Of a stretch of 10,683 bases of DNA, positions 1-7,729 are shown piece after piece. Both the position numbers and the translations under genes were made by a program. How positions within the stretch are numbered: position 1 is the stretch's first letter; each line of letters begins with the position of its first letter. The notes below the pieces were generated by a model. It saw only the letters and a program-made list of their open reading frames with translations, made no database searches and was not told where the DNA came from. Source of the DNA: Isohypsibius dastychi (Eukaryota; Tardigrada; Eutardigrada; Parachela; Isohypsibiidae); assembly GCA_034696485.1 (NCBI GenBank), contig JAQIWT010001469.1, forward strand, positions 1 through 10,683, read 5' to 3'.

Positions 1-746
1 GAGCTAGCCTGGCGTTTAACATGCTAATTGGCTTTTGTGCTCGTTGTGATTGAAATTTGTTGGTGTTAAGGGATGCAAGAAAGGAACACGTCTCGGGTGT
101 CTGGAAATGGACCGTCCGTGTCACACTGTGAAATGATTCTTCTGTACAAAACTTTTACGCTGTTTTCCGGCTCTTTTCTCAGCGTCAGGGTGACACGCCT
201 TTTCACAATTTAGATATCCACGGAGTTCATTCCTCTTCGCTTTCATCGTAATGAGTATGCATCTACTATCCACAAAAACTGCGAATTTTGGTGAATGTTT
301 AACTTCACCTCATGCAGTGCAGCATATAATACTCTGCTGTCCCGAATTTGAAATCTTAAAAAAATGGTTCTCATGATACTGTTGAGTTCTGCTCTTGAGA
401 AGCTGGATTTGACATGTGATAAAGCTGGTCAGCTGTAAAACGCATGCACGTGTGTAGTCAAGTCTGCGGAAGATCATGCAGTAACCCGACCAAGAATCTT
501 TCTTCAACATCGAAACCAGTATTTAATCAAAGAAACACAGTGTGCGGTTCAATTGTAGCATAATTAATCAAGCATAACGTGCACATGAGCAGTCAATGTC
601 CTAGAAAATGTCGTCCTCGGGGAACACCCTTAATAATCCGGTCCATTTTGTTCCAGTGTCAGTTCTGTAAAAACGAGAGATATTTCAACCAACAACAGAC
701 CATGTTATTTTATATTTTGGATAGCAACAAACATCAGTGTAAAGTA
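1..746. other. 3' flank of the secreted LRR gene; no gene seen
   Basis: I find no convincing coding region here; the open frames are short and unlike protein-coding sequence. On the minus strand, about 30 nt past the stop codon of the gene at 747-3162, the plus-strand bases TATATT at 711-716 read as AATATA, a known weaker variant of the poly(A) signal. That would give the gene a very short 3' UTR. No canonical AATAAA was seen on the minus strand in this stretch. The rest reads as ordinary intergenic sequence. Confidence 0.5.
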
Positions 747-3162
747 TCACACCTGTGTGATGCTTGCTGACCTTTCTCTGGCCTCTTCGAGCTGCTCAGC
801 GTTGAGTGAGAATTCCACTTGACCAAACTTTCCTGTGAGATCTTCTTTTGTGCAGTCCACTGGATAGGTGATCATCCGTCTGGTCAACGCTTCACTTACG
901 ACTCCGGGCAACGTATAAATCTCTTCTGCTTCTTTGCCTTCGATCAAATCCGGTCGTCTCGCAAGATACCGCCGCAGCCATTTTGTTTGTTTGTCACAAT
1001 GTAGATACCAAATATAAAGTCGTGTGTCGGCTTCCAGTGGATACTTCAGGTCTCGTTCAAACTGGATCGTTCGTAGTGCTGACATACTCTCAAAGACCCC
1101 TTCTTCAAGAGATGCAATGGTCGACCCAGTGAACCGTAGAATGGCTAATTGGGGAAACCCACGGAAACTGTCACCAAGAATTACGAGACGTTTCGAGTTG
1201 AGAAATTCCAGGTCACGTAATTCGGGGAACTGGAAAGCACGTAACTCTGTTGTCATGAAATCGTCAGCTTTATCGAAGATCCAATGATAGATCGTCGCAG
1301 CGATTGGGAAGAAGAATCGCGGAAAGAGCTTGGTTCTTCCTTGAAGCGACAATCGGATTGGATGGTTTGGGAGGTGTTCTTGAATTGCTTCGAAAAAGCT
1401 CTCCAGCTCATATTCTGGAGCATAGCGGCTGCATTGAAACAGATAGTCCCCTCTTGCGCAAACTGAGTCCTCACTCAAATGGCAATGAGTGGTCTTGATT
1501 CCCCTGCATTCCGTTTCACTCAAGGCTTGATGTGTGAATGCAACTGATGTGACCCCATCATTTTTCTGTTGTGTTTTCTTGACGGACGACGGTTGTATCA
1601 GATGGTATATGGGGGCCTGGTTGACCTGGGTGACCTTTTGCAGTGAAGCTCCGAAGTTGCTCAAAGGGTGACTTAACTGCTGTGCGGCTAGATATTCTTT
1701 GATGGCCAAATATGGGAATGTAGAGCTGTCTGCTAGACGTACTTCACTGGTGCTAACTGTCGCTGTTCCCATCGCCTTCGTCGGAGTCGCTGATGTGACA
1801 GCAATCGTCGATGTGGTTGACGGAGTTGTAGCTATACTGGTTGAAGAATCACTTGGGGGAGTCACGGTTGTCGTTGTGGAAACTGATGGAACGGGGATTT
1901 CTGTGCCCAGACTGATGGGGGTCACTGCGACCTTTGTGGTCGCTTGTGTTGCGATTACACTTTCGGGAATAACAGGTGCGATACCAGTTCGTATGTCTAC
2001 TGGGACATTCACAGGTGGCGCGCCGTACACACCGCGAACTTTCGCAAAACGTGAAACAGTTTCGTCGATAGGCATGAATGCCGGAACGTATTCGGTAGTG
2101 ATGTTCGTGCCAGTATTCACGGAACGCAATTCGGAAGGGGCCGCTGCCGTTGGGATGGCTGATGAAGACGATGTTGCCGTAAGTGTAGTCGACATTGTGG
2201 ATGAATTTTCTGGTGGAACTGAACGAGTTGTGGTGTTTGTGACAATTGTAGTGCTGACAGGTGGACTGAGTTTGCTTGCTTTCATGACTGTAAGAGAAAC
2301 AGATTCGGCCAGAATGAAATAACGAACAATGACGGAAGTTATTTATCGAGTTTGCTTATTTCTGAAGGCTTTCTTTCCAGTTTTTAAAAGTTTGATTATA
2401 TCCCTCGTTAAGTTCGGTTAAAGATATTCTGTTTCAGCCATCAGTACGTATCAACACCCGTATCCCCCTCCCCCCGAAACAGTCACGGTTCATACTGCTG
2501 ATTCAACACTATTGAACCTGAGCTGATTGAGAAAACCGTCAGGCATGAACTTACGGGCCGGGATAAAGTGACCGGTTTTATCGTATCCTAAAGCATCAAG
2601 CAAAACGGGAAGACCTTTAAGGCCTGGAGCGCGTATCGGGGTATCGCGCGTATTAAGCCGAGCAGAGTGTGACGAATCAGAAGTCCTTCCTTTCTGCGCT
2701 GCAACCTTCCTACGTTGGTTGGCATCGCTCAACGGCTTGACGATTCTCTGTATCTTTCTGGTCTGGATTGGCTTCTTCACAGTCGGGGTCCGGCGACGAC
2801 CAGCACGATTGAGAATGGACTCTGGTCCTAAATCACTCCTCTCTTGCAGCTCTGTATCCGAGTCAATTCCGCCGTCTCCGTCATCGGAGGCTCCCCACCA
2901 CCATGCTGGAAAAGGAGCCAGCAAATCTAACGAGTTCATGCTGAGTTCATTCCGATTTCATGCTCTGTCGGGATTACAATCATCTAAATCGCCTGAACCT
3001 ATTGAATCAGCTGAACCGTTAGATCTGGGACTTACGTTCGGTCCTTTCAGCCGACGAGGGTGCAACCACGATATCCACACTCATCTTCTCTGCTTTGATG
3101 AGTACATTGGATTGTTCCATGACGATCACAATGAACGTGACCATAAGCCAAAACGGGCTCAT
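747..3162 (-). CDS. Secreted mucin-like leucine-rich-repeat protein, two exons
   Basis: Model: exon 1 at 3162-3036, intron at 3035-2288, exon 2 at 2287-747, giving 555 residues. The start ATG at 3162 follows a run of A, a good context. Exon 1 encodes MSPFWLMVTFIVIVM, a clear signal-peptide core, and ends in phase 1 at a perfect GTAAGT donor. Exon 2 opens at a pyrimidine-rich CTCTTACAG acceptor and needs exactly phase 1, so the join is in frame. Residues about 44-215 are dense in Ser, Thr, Pro and Val with N-glycosylation sequons (NTTT, NITT), as in O-glycosylated stalks. Cysteines at about 303, 310, 319 and 328 form an N-cap-like cluster. Residues about 385-455 show LRR spacing (LRDLEFL, FRGFPQLAILRF, GVFESMSALRTIQF), and Cys 473 and 521 flank a C-cap-like region containing WLRRYL. 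There is no C-terminal membrane segment, so it is probably secreted. The LRR count is low, so the family is not fixed; the role is unknown, perhaps adhesion or host-facing. Confidence 0.8.
2464..2475. repeat. C5-T-C6 tract (G-rich on the minus strand)
   Basis: This short pyrimidine tract lies in the host intron, just downstream of the nested ORF. On the minus, transcribed strand it reads as G6-A-G5, closely resembling the G6-A-G10 tract at 5924-5940. It could support G-quadruplex-like structure or simply be slippage-prone. Confidence 0.6.
2490..2939 (-). CDS. Hypothetical 149-residue ORF nested in the LRR gene intron
   Basis: This ATG-started frame lies on the same strand as the host gene and inside its intron. 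The product begins MNSLDLLAPFPAWWWGASDD. It has an acidic Asp/Gly/Ser stretch at about residues 18-38, a strongly basic stretch (RRRTPTVKKPIQTRKIQR and QRRKVAAQKGR, about 47-86), then a compact end with DALGYDKTGHFIPARKF. The composition looks coding and I know no family for it. It is not a cassette exon of the host: the host donor is phase 1, while an acceptor at the CTCAG just before the ATG would need phase 2. Alternatives are a nested single-exon gene, a terminal exon of another transcript, or a trans-spliced message starting at that CTCAG. The same frame continues about 40 codons further upstream, interrupted by one TGA at 2960-2958. No AATAAA was found downstream. Confidence 0.4.
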   Translation of the reverse strand: MNSLDLLAPFPAWWWGASDDGDGGIDSDTELQERSDLGPESILNRAGRRRTPTVKKPIQTRKIQRIVKPLSDANQRRKVAAQKGRTSDSSHSARLNTRDTPIRAPGLKGLPVLLDALGYDKTGHFIPARKFMPDGFLNQLRFNSVESAV

Positions 3163-3718
3163 TTTTTTGGCGGTTATCCGATGTCTTGTCAATGTTTTCA
3201 ACAAAGCTGTTTCTAATAATTCTTTAGTGCATTGTTCTGCCGAAGAAGATGGCTAAATGAAATGGCTCATTAGATTTCAACGCGTTTCTGTGTGTTCAGC
3301 GTATGGAATTGGGGCGCCAAGGACTGCCCATCTGTCAGCCACCTAACTTCCGTGGACTGCATACATAACAAATCATCATATGGCTTTCTGCTGAGACATG
3401 AACAGCATGTTCACGATGCTGTAGCTCTTTGTTCAAAAGCTGTCAAAATCAGAGTGGCCACTTTCAGCTGAAGGCAATACAATCTTGTTGTAACAGATTT
3501 CAGATAGAACCTTAGCAAATTGTCATGCATGTGATGTTTAACTACATGGACGCTGTTCTGTCATTTATCATGTGACCCATGGTAGCTACTTTATGGGCGT
3601 ACGTGTCGTCTCTCGAGCAGTAAGCTGCCAGAATATGCGTGCGCCTAAGCAACATTCACTTAACATAGGCGTTGGCGGTGCCGGTGCTCAGGTGTTTCAA
3701 TCTGTGTTTATCTGTGTT
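3163..3718. other. Upstream region of the LRR gene; no gene seen
   Basis: This is the 5' flank of the minus-strand LRR gene and the downstream flank of the minus-strand ORF cluster. I found no supported coding sequence, RNA gene or repeat. The promoter of the LRR gene must lie here, but I could not identify a clear core element. Confidence 0.4.
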
Positions 3719-4030
3719 CTACGGTGTTTCTGTGAAGTGAGGCCCATGCACGCTCAGTGACTGGTAAGCAATTTCCAATGGCTGTGAATATACACTTTTC
3801 GTGGCTTCTATTGTTGCTACATGCAATGCGACAGACGCGATACCTACTCGGTTAACCGCCAAGGGTTTTTGTTGTGCAAGTTTTTCATTGAAGTTTTTCT
3901 TTGAACTCAGCTTCATTACGGTGCTGGTGCGACCTTGTTTGGTGGACCTGTTTCGTTCGAATGTTGAGACGGGTGGAGGTTTCATTGATGGATTTGGATG
4001 TCCAGAGTTTTGGTTTTCTGGTTCATTCAT
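3719..4030 (-). CDS. Hypothetical 103-residue polar ORF, possibly an exon or gene relic
   Basis: This is a real ATG-to-stop frame. Its product begins MNEPENQNSGHPNPSMKPPP and continues with Ser/Thr/Lys/Asn/Gln-rich sequence (RNRSTKQGRTSTVMKLSSKK), typical of disordered protein. I know no family for it. A stop codon lies just upstream. A plausible internal donor (GTATCG after CGAGTAG) suggests the last 40 or so codons may not be translated. Its composition resembles the ORF at 4294-4536 on the same strand, and a third frame between them (about 4235-4020) has similar composition but is broken by a TGA. The cluster may be one disordered-protein gene with exons I cannot join, or a decayed copy. 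Confidence 0.3.
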   Translation of the reverse strand: MNEPENQNSGHPNPSMKPPPVSTFERNRSTKQGRTSTVMKLSSKKNFNEKLAQQKPLAVNRVGIASVALHVATIEATKSVYSQPLEIAYQSLSVHGPHFTETP

Positions 4031-4293
4031 TACGTGGTGGGCCAGTTTCAGATGTTACACATTTGGGATTCGTGTCGGGCTGCGCCGGCACCGCGTTGCC
4101 TTGCTGTTTTTTAGAAGTGCACTCAGCGCGGTATGATCAGCCGTTACTTGCGATCCGAGAACGTCGATCTACTGGGGTGTTGAGTTTAGTCGACTTTTCT
4201 TGCCACAAACTCTGATCGGCCACCCGAAACTCTCAAAAATTGACGTTGTCGACAAATATGTGCGGCTTCTCCGAATGTTTGCTGTTGACGATT

Positions 4294-4536
4294 TCACTGG
4301 AGACTTTGGTCGAAATTGATTTTGTTCAAACGTTTCGTGAGAGTTGGGCCCTGAGAGCTGAGGTCTTCAGTCTCAGTACGTGGTACGACAGAAGACTGAA
4401 CCGCCGGCGATGTTGGTGAGTACTTCTTCGTCGCGTTCTCTTTGGTTTGTGGTTTACGATGACTACCGGTGATCGTCATAGAGATGTCATCGTCGTTTGA
4501 CATAACCATGGCACACAGGCTGTGGTGGTGTACCAT
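4294..4536 (-). CDS. Hypothetical 80-residue Ser/Thr/Lys-rich ORF
   Basis: This is an ATG-to-stop frame with further in-frame ATGs at 4509 and 4503; the one at 4509 has a good context (GCCATGG). From the third of these the product reads MSNDDDISMTITGSHRKP, then TKENATKKYSPTSPAVQSS, and ends with TLTKRLNKINFDQ. It is polar and apparently disordered, with no domain I recognise. A CACCACAG just upstream of CCTGTGTGCCATGG could act as a splice acceptor, so the first 9 residues may not be coding. I found no strong donor, and phase-compatible joins to the neighbouring frames rely on poor GTCTCC or GTAAAC donors. Coding potential is plausible; the gene structure is unresolved. Confidence 0.3.
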   Translation of the reverse strand: MVHHHSLCAMVMSNDDDISMTITGSHRKPQTKENATKKYSPTSPAVQSSVVPRTETEDLSSQGPTLTKRLNKINFDQSLQ

Positions 4537-4597
4537 AGTTCGCCGATACTTTGATATGTTACGAAGCAGGGTAGCGAATACAAGACATCACACAACG

Positions 4598-4822
4598 TCA
4601 ACAAGTGAAGTTTCGCACGCTGAAAAATCCCTCATATTCCCGCACCACCCGATTCATTCCTTTGCTTAAATCAATCAGATACGGCGAGCGGACAGTGATT
4701 ACTATCGAATCTCGCAGATTAACCAACTGACCAATTGTGACCGAGCGCCATGAACTTTCGTAGGCAGACTTTCCGTAGCCTCGAGCTCTCGTTGTAGAGA
4801 ACTTTCGCAACTTCACAACCAT
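4598..4822 (-). CDS. Doubtful 74-residue ORF, partly made of tandem repeats
   Basis: The frame starts at an ATG in good context (GGAAATGG). The product begins MVVKLRKFSTTRARGYGKSA and continues with LVNLRDSIVITVRSPYLIDL. Its first 25 or so codons coincide with the degenerate 15-16 bp repeat array at 4746-4855, so that part may be open by chance. The second half is more protein-like. It might be a first exon leading into the ORF at 4294-4536, but no convincing donor/acceptor pair joins them. Confidence 0.18.
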   Translation of the reverse strand: MVVKLRKFSTTRARGYGKSAYESSWRSVTIGQLVNLRDSIVITVRSPYLIDLSKGMNRVVREYEGFFSVRNFTC

Positions 4823-4855
4823 TTCCTGGCTAGCAGTTTCGTAGTAAAGAATTCA
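4746..4855 (-). repeat. Degenerate 15-16 bp minisatellite, minus-oriented array
   Basis: Read on the minus strand, units start at 4855, 4841, 4825, 4807, 4791, 4775 and 4760, with lengths of 14, 16, 18, 16, 16, 15 and 15 nt. Typical units are CGAAAGTTCTCTACAA, CGGAAAGTCTGCCTA and CGAAAGTTCATGGCG, so the consensus is about CGAAAGTTCNTGNCTA. The same unit family occurs in the opposite orientation at 4968-5147. Confidence 0.6.
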
Positions 4856-4967
4856 TGGTACCTGGAATTCCCCGTTGTAAGTTTTGCTTGTAAACACCTG
4901 GCAATTAAATTTCAAATCACTCTAGACAGTTCACGAGTGGGAGAATCTGCAGAAGACGATAGAACCC

Positions 4968-5147
4968 CGAAACACCATAACCACGAAACGTCAAACTATG
5001 AAACTTCTTGCCTACGAGGTCAGCAGACAACGAGATTTCTTGACCACGAGAAGTATGGCAACGAAAGACAACAAAGACTCTTGACAACAAAAACTCTCAC
5101 TACGAAAAGTGGCCCTTCGAAAGGTCATGGCACGAAAACACACCAGC
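4968..5147 (+). repeat. Degenerate 15-16 bp minisatellite, plus-oriented array
   Basis: About twelve units start at 4968, 4984, 4999, 5015, 5031, 5047, 5062, 5073, 5088, 5103, 5118 and 5133, almost all spaced 15 or 16 nt. Examples are TGAAACTTCTTGCCTA, CGAGATTTCTTGACCA, CGAAAAGTGGCCCTT and CGAAAGGTCATGGCA. The unit at 5118 matches the minus-array unit at 4760 at 13 of 15 positions. The spacing is too regular for chance. A lone similar unit, CAAAAACTTCTTGCCA, lies near 5787. The two-base changes between units suggest an old array. Confidence 0.7.
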
Positions 5148-5547
5148 TACAATACTTCCCCAATTCTTTATCAAACAGTTTATCATTATTCCCTGTGGTC
5201 ATTCGATCTTCATTCCCTGTCACAACTCACTTATTATGAATTTAGAAACAAGCACTCGGGTAGTTTCAAAAACTGCAGAACTCATGGCAGTGATAGACTA
5301 TCACTACTGACTCACAAGATGGCGCTTTTCATACTCATGCACGAGCTGCCGCACCTCACGTAATCTCTAACTCGGCAATGCACAAAGCCAGCCTCCAAAT
5401 GTACTTTCTGCTTAAAATTTTCGGTTTTTTCAAGTTTAGAAGACTTTCCCGCAGTTAAGCGCTGCTTAAGAGCTACACAACACAACACCTCCCTCTCTCT
5501 CAAATTTCACCTGATCAAAATTCAACCCGGTGTGTCAGCGGATGAAG

Positions 5548-5555
5548 TGACGTCA
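5548..5555. promoter_or_regulatory. CRE-type palindrome TGACGTCA
   Basis: This is an exact 8-bp match to the full palindromic cAMP response element bound by CREB/ATF bZIP proteins. It is about 700 bp upstream of the nearest minus-strand ORF start at 4822. A single 8-mer in intergenic DNA may be chance, so this is only a candidate. Confidence 0.2.
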
Positions 5556-5923
5556 AATCATCGTCTAGAGCAAGCTGATTTCGTCTGTCCGACGATTTCG
5601 GCATGCCGGAACGGAAAACACGCTCTCTACGATAAAAGGACCAAGATAGTTCATCTACTTGCCTGATAGACTATACCAACGTGTTATTAACGTCTTCGGA
5701 AAGAATACAGTGGGTGGCCAGGAAGATTTGCCAGTGGAAAATAATTCAAGGTTTATGTTTTTGAGCTGGTTCGCTGCTAGAAAACCACAAAAACTTCTTG
5801 CCAAAGGTTGGTACTTTGACTAACCCAGAAAAATTGGCGACACGCCTATGAGTAATGAATATTTCCCATGTTCCCAAATTTCACAAGTGATGAGTCCTGG
5901 AATCAACGAGCCTTTCGTGAGAT

Positions 5924-5940
5924 GGGGGGAGGGGGGGGGG
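5924..5940 (+). repeat. G6-A-G10 tract
   Basis: Sixteen of 17 bases are G. The tract can supply four GGG runs and so could form a G-quadruplex. It may also mark a replication-slippage or sequencing weak point. Confidence 0.7.
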
Positions 5941-6436
5941 CATCTTCACTTTACCGCAAAAACATCTAACCTCACAACACTGTACTGTAATCTGTTGCTA
6001 GCAAGGTACTTGGTTACGATTGCGGTTCAGGCAGGTGGGTGAAGATGCTCGTTGCACAGTGAACTTGGTCGGACCATTGCGGCTTACCAGTTGTGTCAAC
6101 CCGCAACGATATCATGGTAGTTCGCCGAATAGAATGCACTACCATGCCCGAAGCGATGACAAGGCGAAAAATACAGCTCTCATTACTTCCGCTGAAACGA
6201 AAGACAAGTGATGTTTTTCACCATTTCAGTTCGCCTGTGTTGACTTTTTTTCTTTCCTCAAACAACCATGTTTTGTATTTGCGGGTAAGGTCGAATACGA
6301 TGTTCTCCAGCTGTTCCAACGGAGAATGTCAATCGGATATACTTCGGTTATTGTTCGGAGCTCAGATTTAAAAGGCGAAGTACGTACACCCCGTGAGTTC
6401 TCATTTTCTGCGCGATCAAAAACATTTTCTTTGCGT

Positions 6437-6864
6437 TTAAAAACAGGACGTGACAAGGTGTCCCCCGGGATGTTCGTGTATGCAGCAAGAAGAGACTGAG
6501 GATGCTGAACCCCCAGAGCCGCCAGAGCCTCCTGAGAAGCTGAGTCCTCACACGAAGATTCTGGAGCGGGATGGCGAGAGGAGTTCGAATCAGTCTCGGT
6601 AAGGTTCAGAAGGTATTGGTTGTTTGGGGCGAATGTAACTCCTTGAATCAACCTTCACATGGTCTGCTCACTTGTTTATCACGTGTTTTGTAAGCTGATC
6701 GATTCGATCTTTACGGTCTTTGCCGGTCTTTACGAATACTGCATGCGCGCAGCATTGCGGTAGAACCGGTTTCTGAACACTGTCTACGATGAGCTGCCGA
6801 AAACCGAGATAATACTTACAGGGAAACAATGACGTACGCTGTCTTTATTCTCCACGCATGCCAT
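6437..6864 (-). CDS. Small Cys/His- and Gly/Ser-rich protein, three exons, 82 residues
   Basis: Model: exon a at 6864-6820 (15 codons), 47-nt intron at 6819-6773, exon b at 6772-6672, 132-nt intron at 6671-6540, exon c at 6539-6437. The ATG has an excellent context (AATAAATGG). The first intron has a perfect GTAAGT donor and a TTCAG acceptor in phase 0. The second has a strong CAA|GTGAGC donor in phase 2 and a GGACTCAG acceptor. The protein starts MACVENKDSVRHCFPKPVLP, has adjacent cysteines (QCCAHAVF), a charged helix-like stretch (KTGKDRKDRIDQLTKHVIN), a Gly/Ser linker (FSGGSGGSGGSASS) and a Cys/His tail (CCIHEHPGGHLVTSCF). The cysteines and histidines suggest metal binding, lipidation or redox chemistry; that is inference, and I know no family. 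A second CAG 8 nt downstream of the exon c acceptor would give a different, hydrophobic C-terminus. A 141-codon frame overlaps exon c, so the last exon is the least certain. Confidence 0.55.
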
Positions 6865-7729
6865 TTATTTATTTTAACCATATCTAGCTACTGTATAATT
6901 TGTTATTATTACTCAGATACAATATATGGAGAAAGATCCAACAATTTTATAAGAAGTGAACGAAATCCGATATTCATGACCGTCAAATATTTTCTTATTT
7001 TCCAAAGATTATTTAAGCTTTCTTGGAAGATGATGAAATTTGTTGGGAGGATGATTTCTACCAGGTGGTGTAGAACTCAGCGACTCAGATGGAATTCCGT
7101 TGAATCGCTAATCAGCCATTTTGAACAAGAACCAGCAAAGGTCAGTGTACTGAAAGCACGATCTAGTAATCGACCAATCGGGAGGAGGAAATGTCCTACA
7201 CGTTTAGTGTTTCCAATCGGGACTTGGTTTTACCGCCTCGTTTACAGTAATCTCAAGTTCAATAAGGCATGGATAGCAGACGGCATTTAGAATAACAACG
7301 TAGTCAAAAGAATCGATCATCTGCGTGTTGCCCCAGAATTCGTCCAATCAGATCGCGACAAATTTCCTACAACTTTTGATTGTCCGATTTTTAGACATTT
7401 CGTGCTGTTCGATTATGGCGAGTTCAAAGATTAAGCGTCGTCGGCGCATTTCTTCCTTGAGCTCGACAAATCAACCTGTACTTTGTTCTGTCTACTGGAT
7501 CTGATTTTTCAGAAAACATTCAGCAGAACCATCGCAAAGAAAAAAGTCATAGGAAGCAATTTTAAATTATTCTAGCTCTAAAGAACAGTGCCAAAGCAAG
7601 ATTTTTTTTCTTAAAAAACGTTTGTTTTGATGAAAAGCTACTCTGTTAATGCCTTAGGGGGTTCACAGCCCAGATATCATTTTCTGATGACATTACCGGT
7701 TCCTGACGTTTCTTTTGTCCCTTCTTCAG
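6865..7729. other. Between the divergent genes; probable 5' region of the HTH gene
   Basis: The left part is AT-rich and is the likely promoter of the minus-strand gene at 6437-6864. The first exon of the plus-strand helix-turn-helix gene should lie here but is not settled. An ATG at 7415 opens MASSKIKRRRRISSLSS, which looks like a basic nuclear N-terminus, but it has no phase-2 donor before its stop and so cannot join the exon at 7730. A short frame from ATG 7030 ends at ACCAG|GTGG (exon end 7064) in phase 2 and would be compatible, though unproven. Confidence 0.35.

Larger units (their letters stand above)
2288..3035 (-). other. Phase-1 intron of the LRR gene
   Basis: The intron is inferred from a GTAAGT donor (3035-3030) and a TTACAG acceptor (ending at 2288) on the minus strand. 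The two phases match and the splice joins a signal peptide to a mature domain that lacks one. At 748 nt it is long next to the 47-nt and 125-nt introns elsewhere in the window, and most of the excess is taken up by a separate open frame. A C5-T-C6 tract lies at 2464-2475. Confidence 0.75.
5150..6436. other. Long gene-poor stretch
   Basis: I see no coding region that I would defend in this 1.3 kb. Open frames on both strands are short, with compositions that do not look like protein. It holds a CRE-type palindrome (5548-5555), a G tract (5924-5940) and one isolated unit of the 15-16 bp repeat near 5787. Its right end is the 3' flank of the small minus-strand gene at 6437-6864; no AATAAA was seen there on the minus strand. 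Confidence 0.5.

Noticed and set aside
310-510. 66-codon minus-strand frame near the left edge
   Set aside because: It is short, with no domain, splice support or conserved pattern, and lies in the 3' flank of the LRR gene.
1699-2322. 207-codon plus-strand frame opposite the Ser/Thr-rich exon
   Set aside because: Antisense of Thr/Ser/Val-rich codons gives an open Val/Gly-rich frame by composition alone.
2719-3216. 165-codon plus-strand frame with a hydrophobic start
   Set aside because: It lacks an ATG at that start (TTG) and lies opposite both the signal-peptide exon and the nested ORF, which look more like protein.
6437-6539. HEHPGG motif resembling the cytochrome b5 haem-binding HPGG
   Set aside because: The match is six residues at the extreme C-terminus and none of the surrounding cytochrome b5 fold is present.
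6580-6605. GTTCGAATCA resembling a tRNA T-loop
   Set aside because: No matching acceptor stem, D-loop or anticodon arm was found around it, and it lies within the intron and exon region of the small gene.
6226-6651. 141-codon minus-strand frame
   Set aside because: It begins at TTG. Only phase-0 acceptors exist in its frame, and they pair with a weaker GTGATA donor; the GTGAGC donor supports a different frame for the last exon. It remains a fallback for the 3' exon.
7020-7070. Acidic frame FLEDDEICWEDDFYQ ending at CAG|GTGG
   Set aside because: It has no start or convincing acceptor and its phase-0 end does not fit the HTH exon.
6829-7290. 153-codon plus-strand frame starting with a real ATG
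   Set aside because: It starts antisense to the first exon of the minus-strand small gene, its first part is hydrophobic only because the DNA is AT-rich, and it shows no domain or consistent codon pattern. Only a short piece (7030-7064) is kept as a possible exon.
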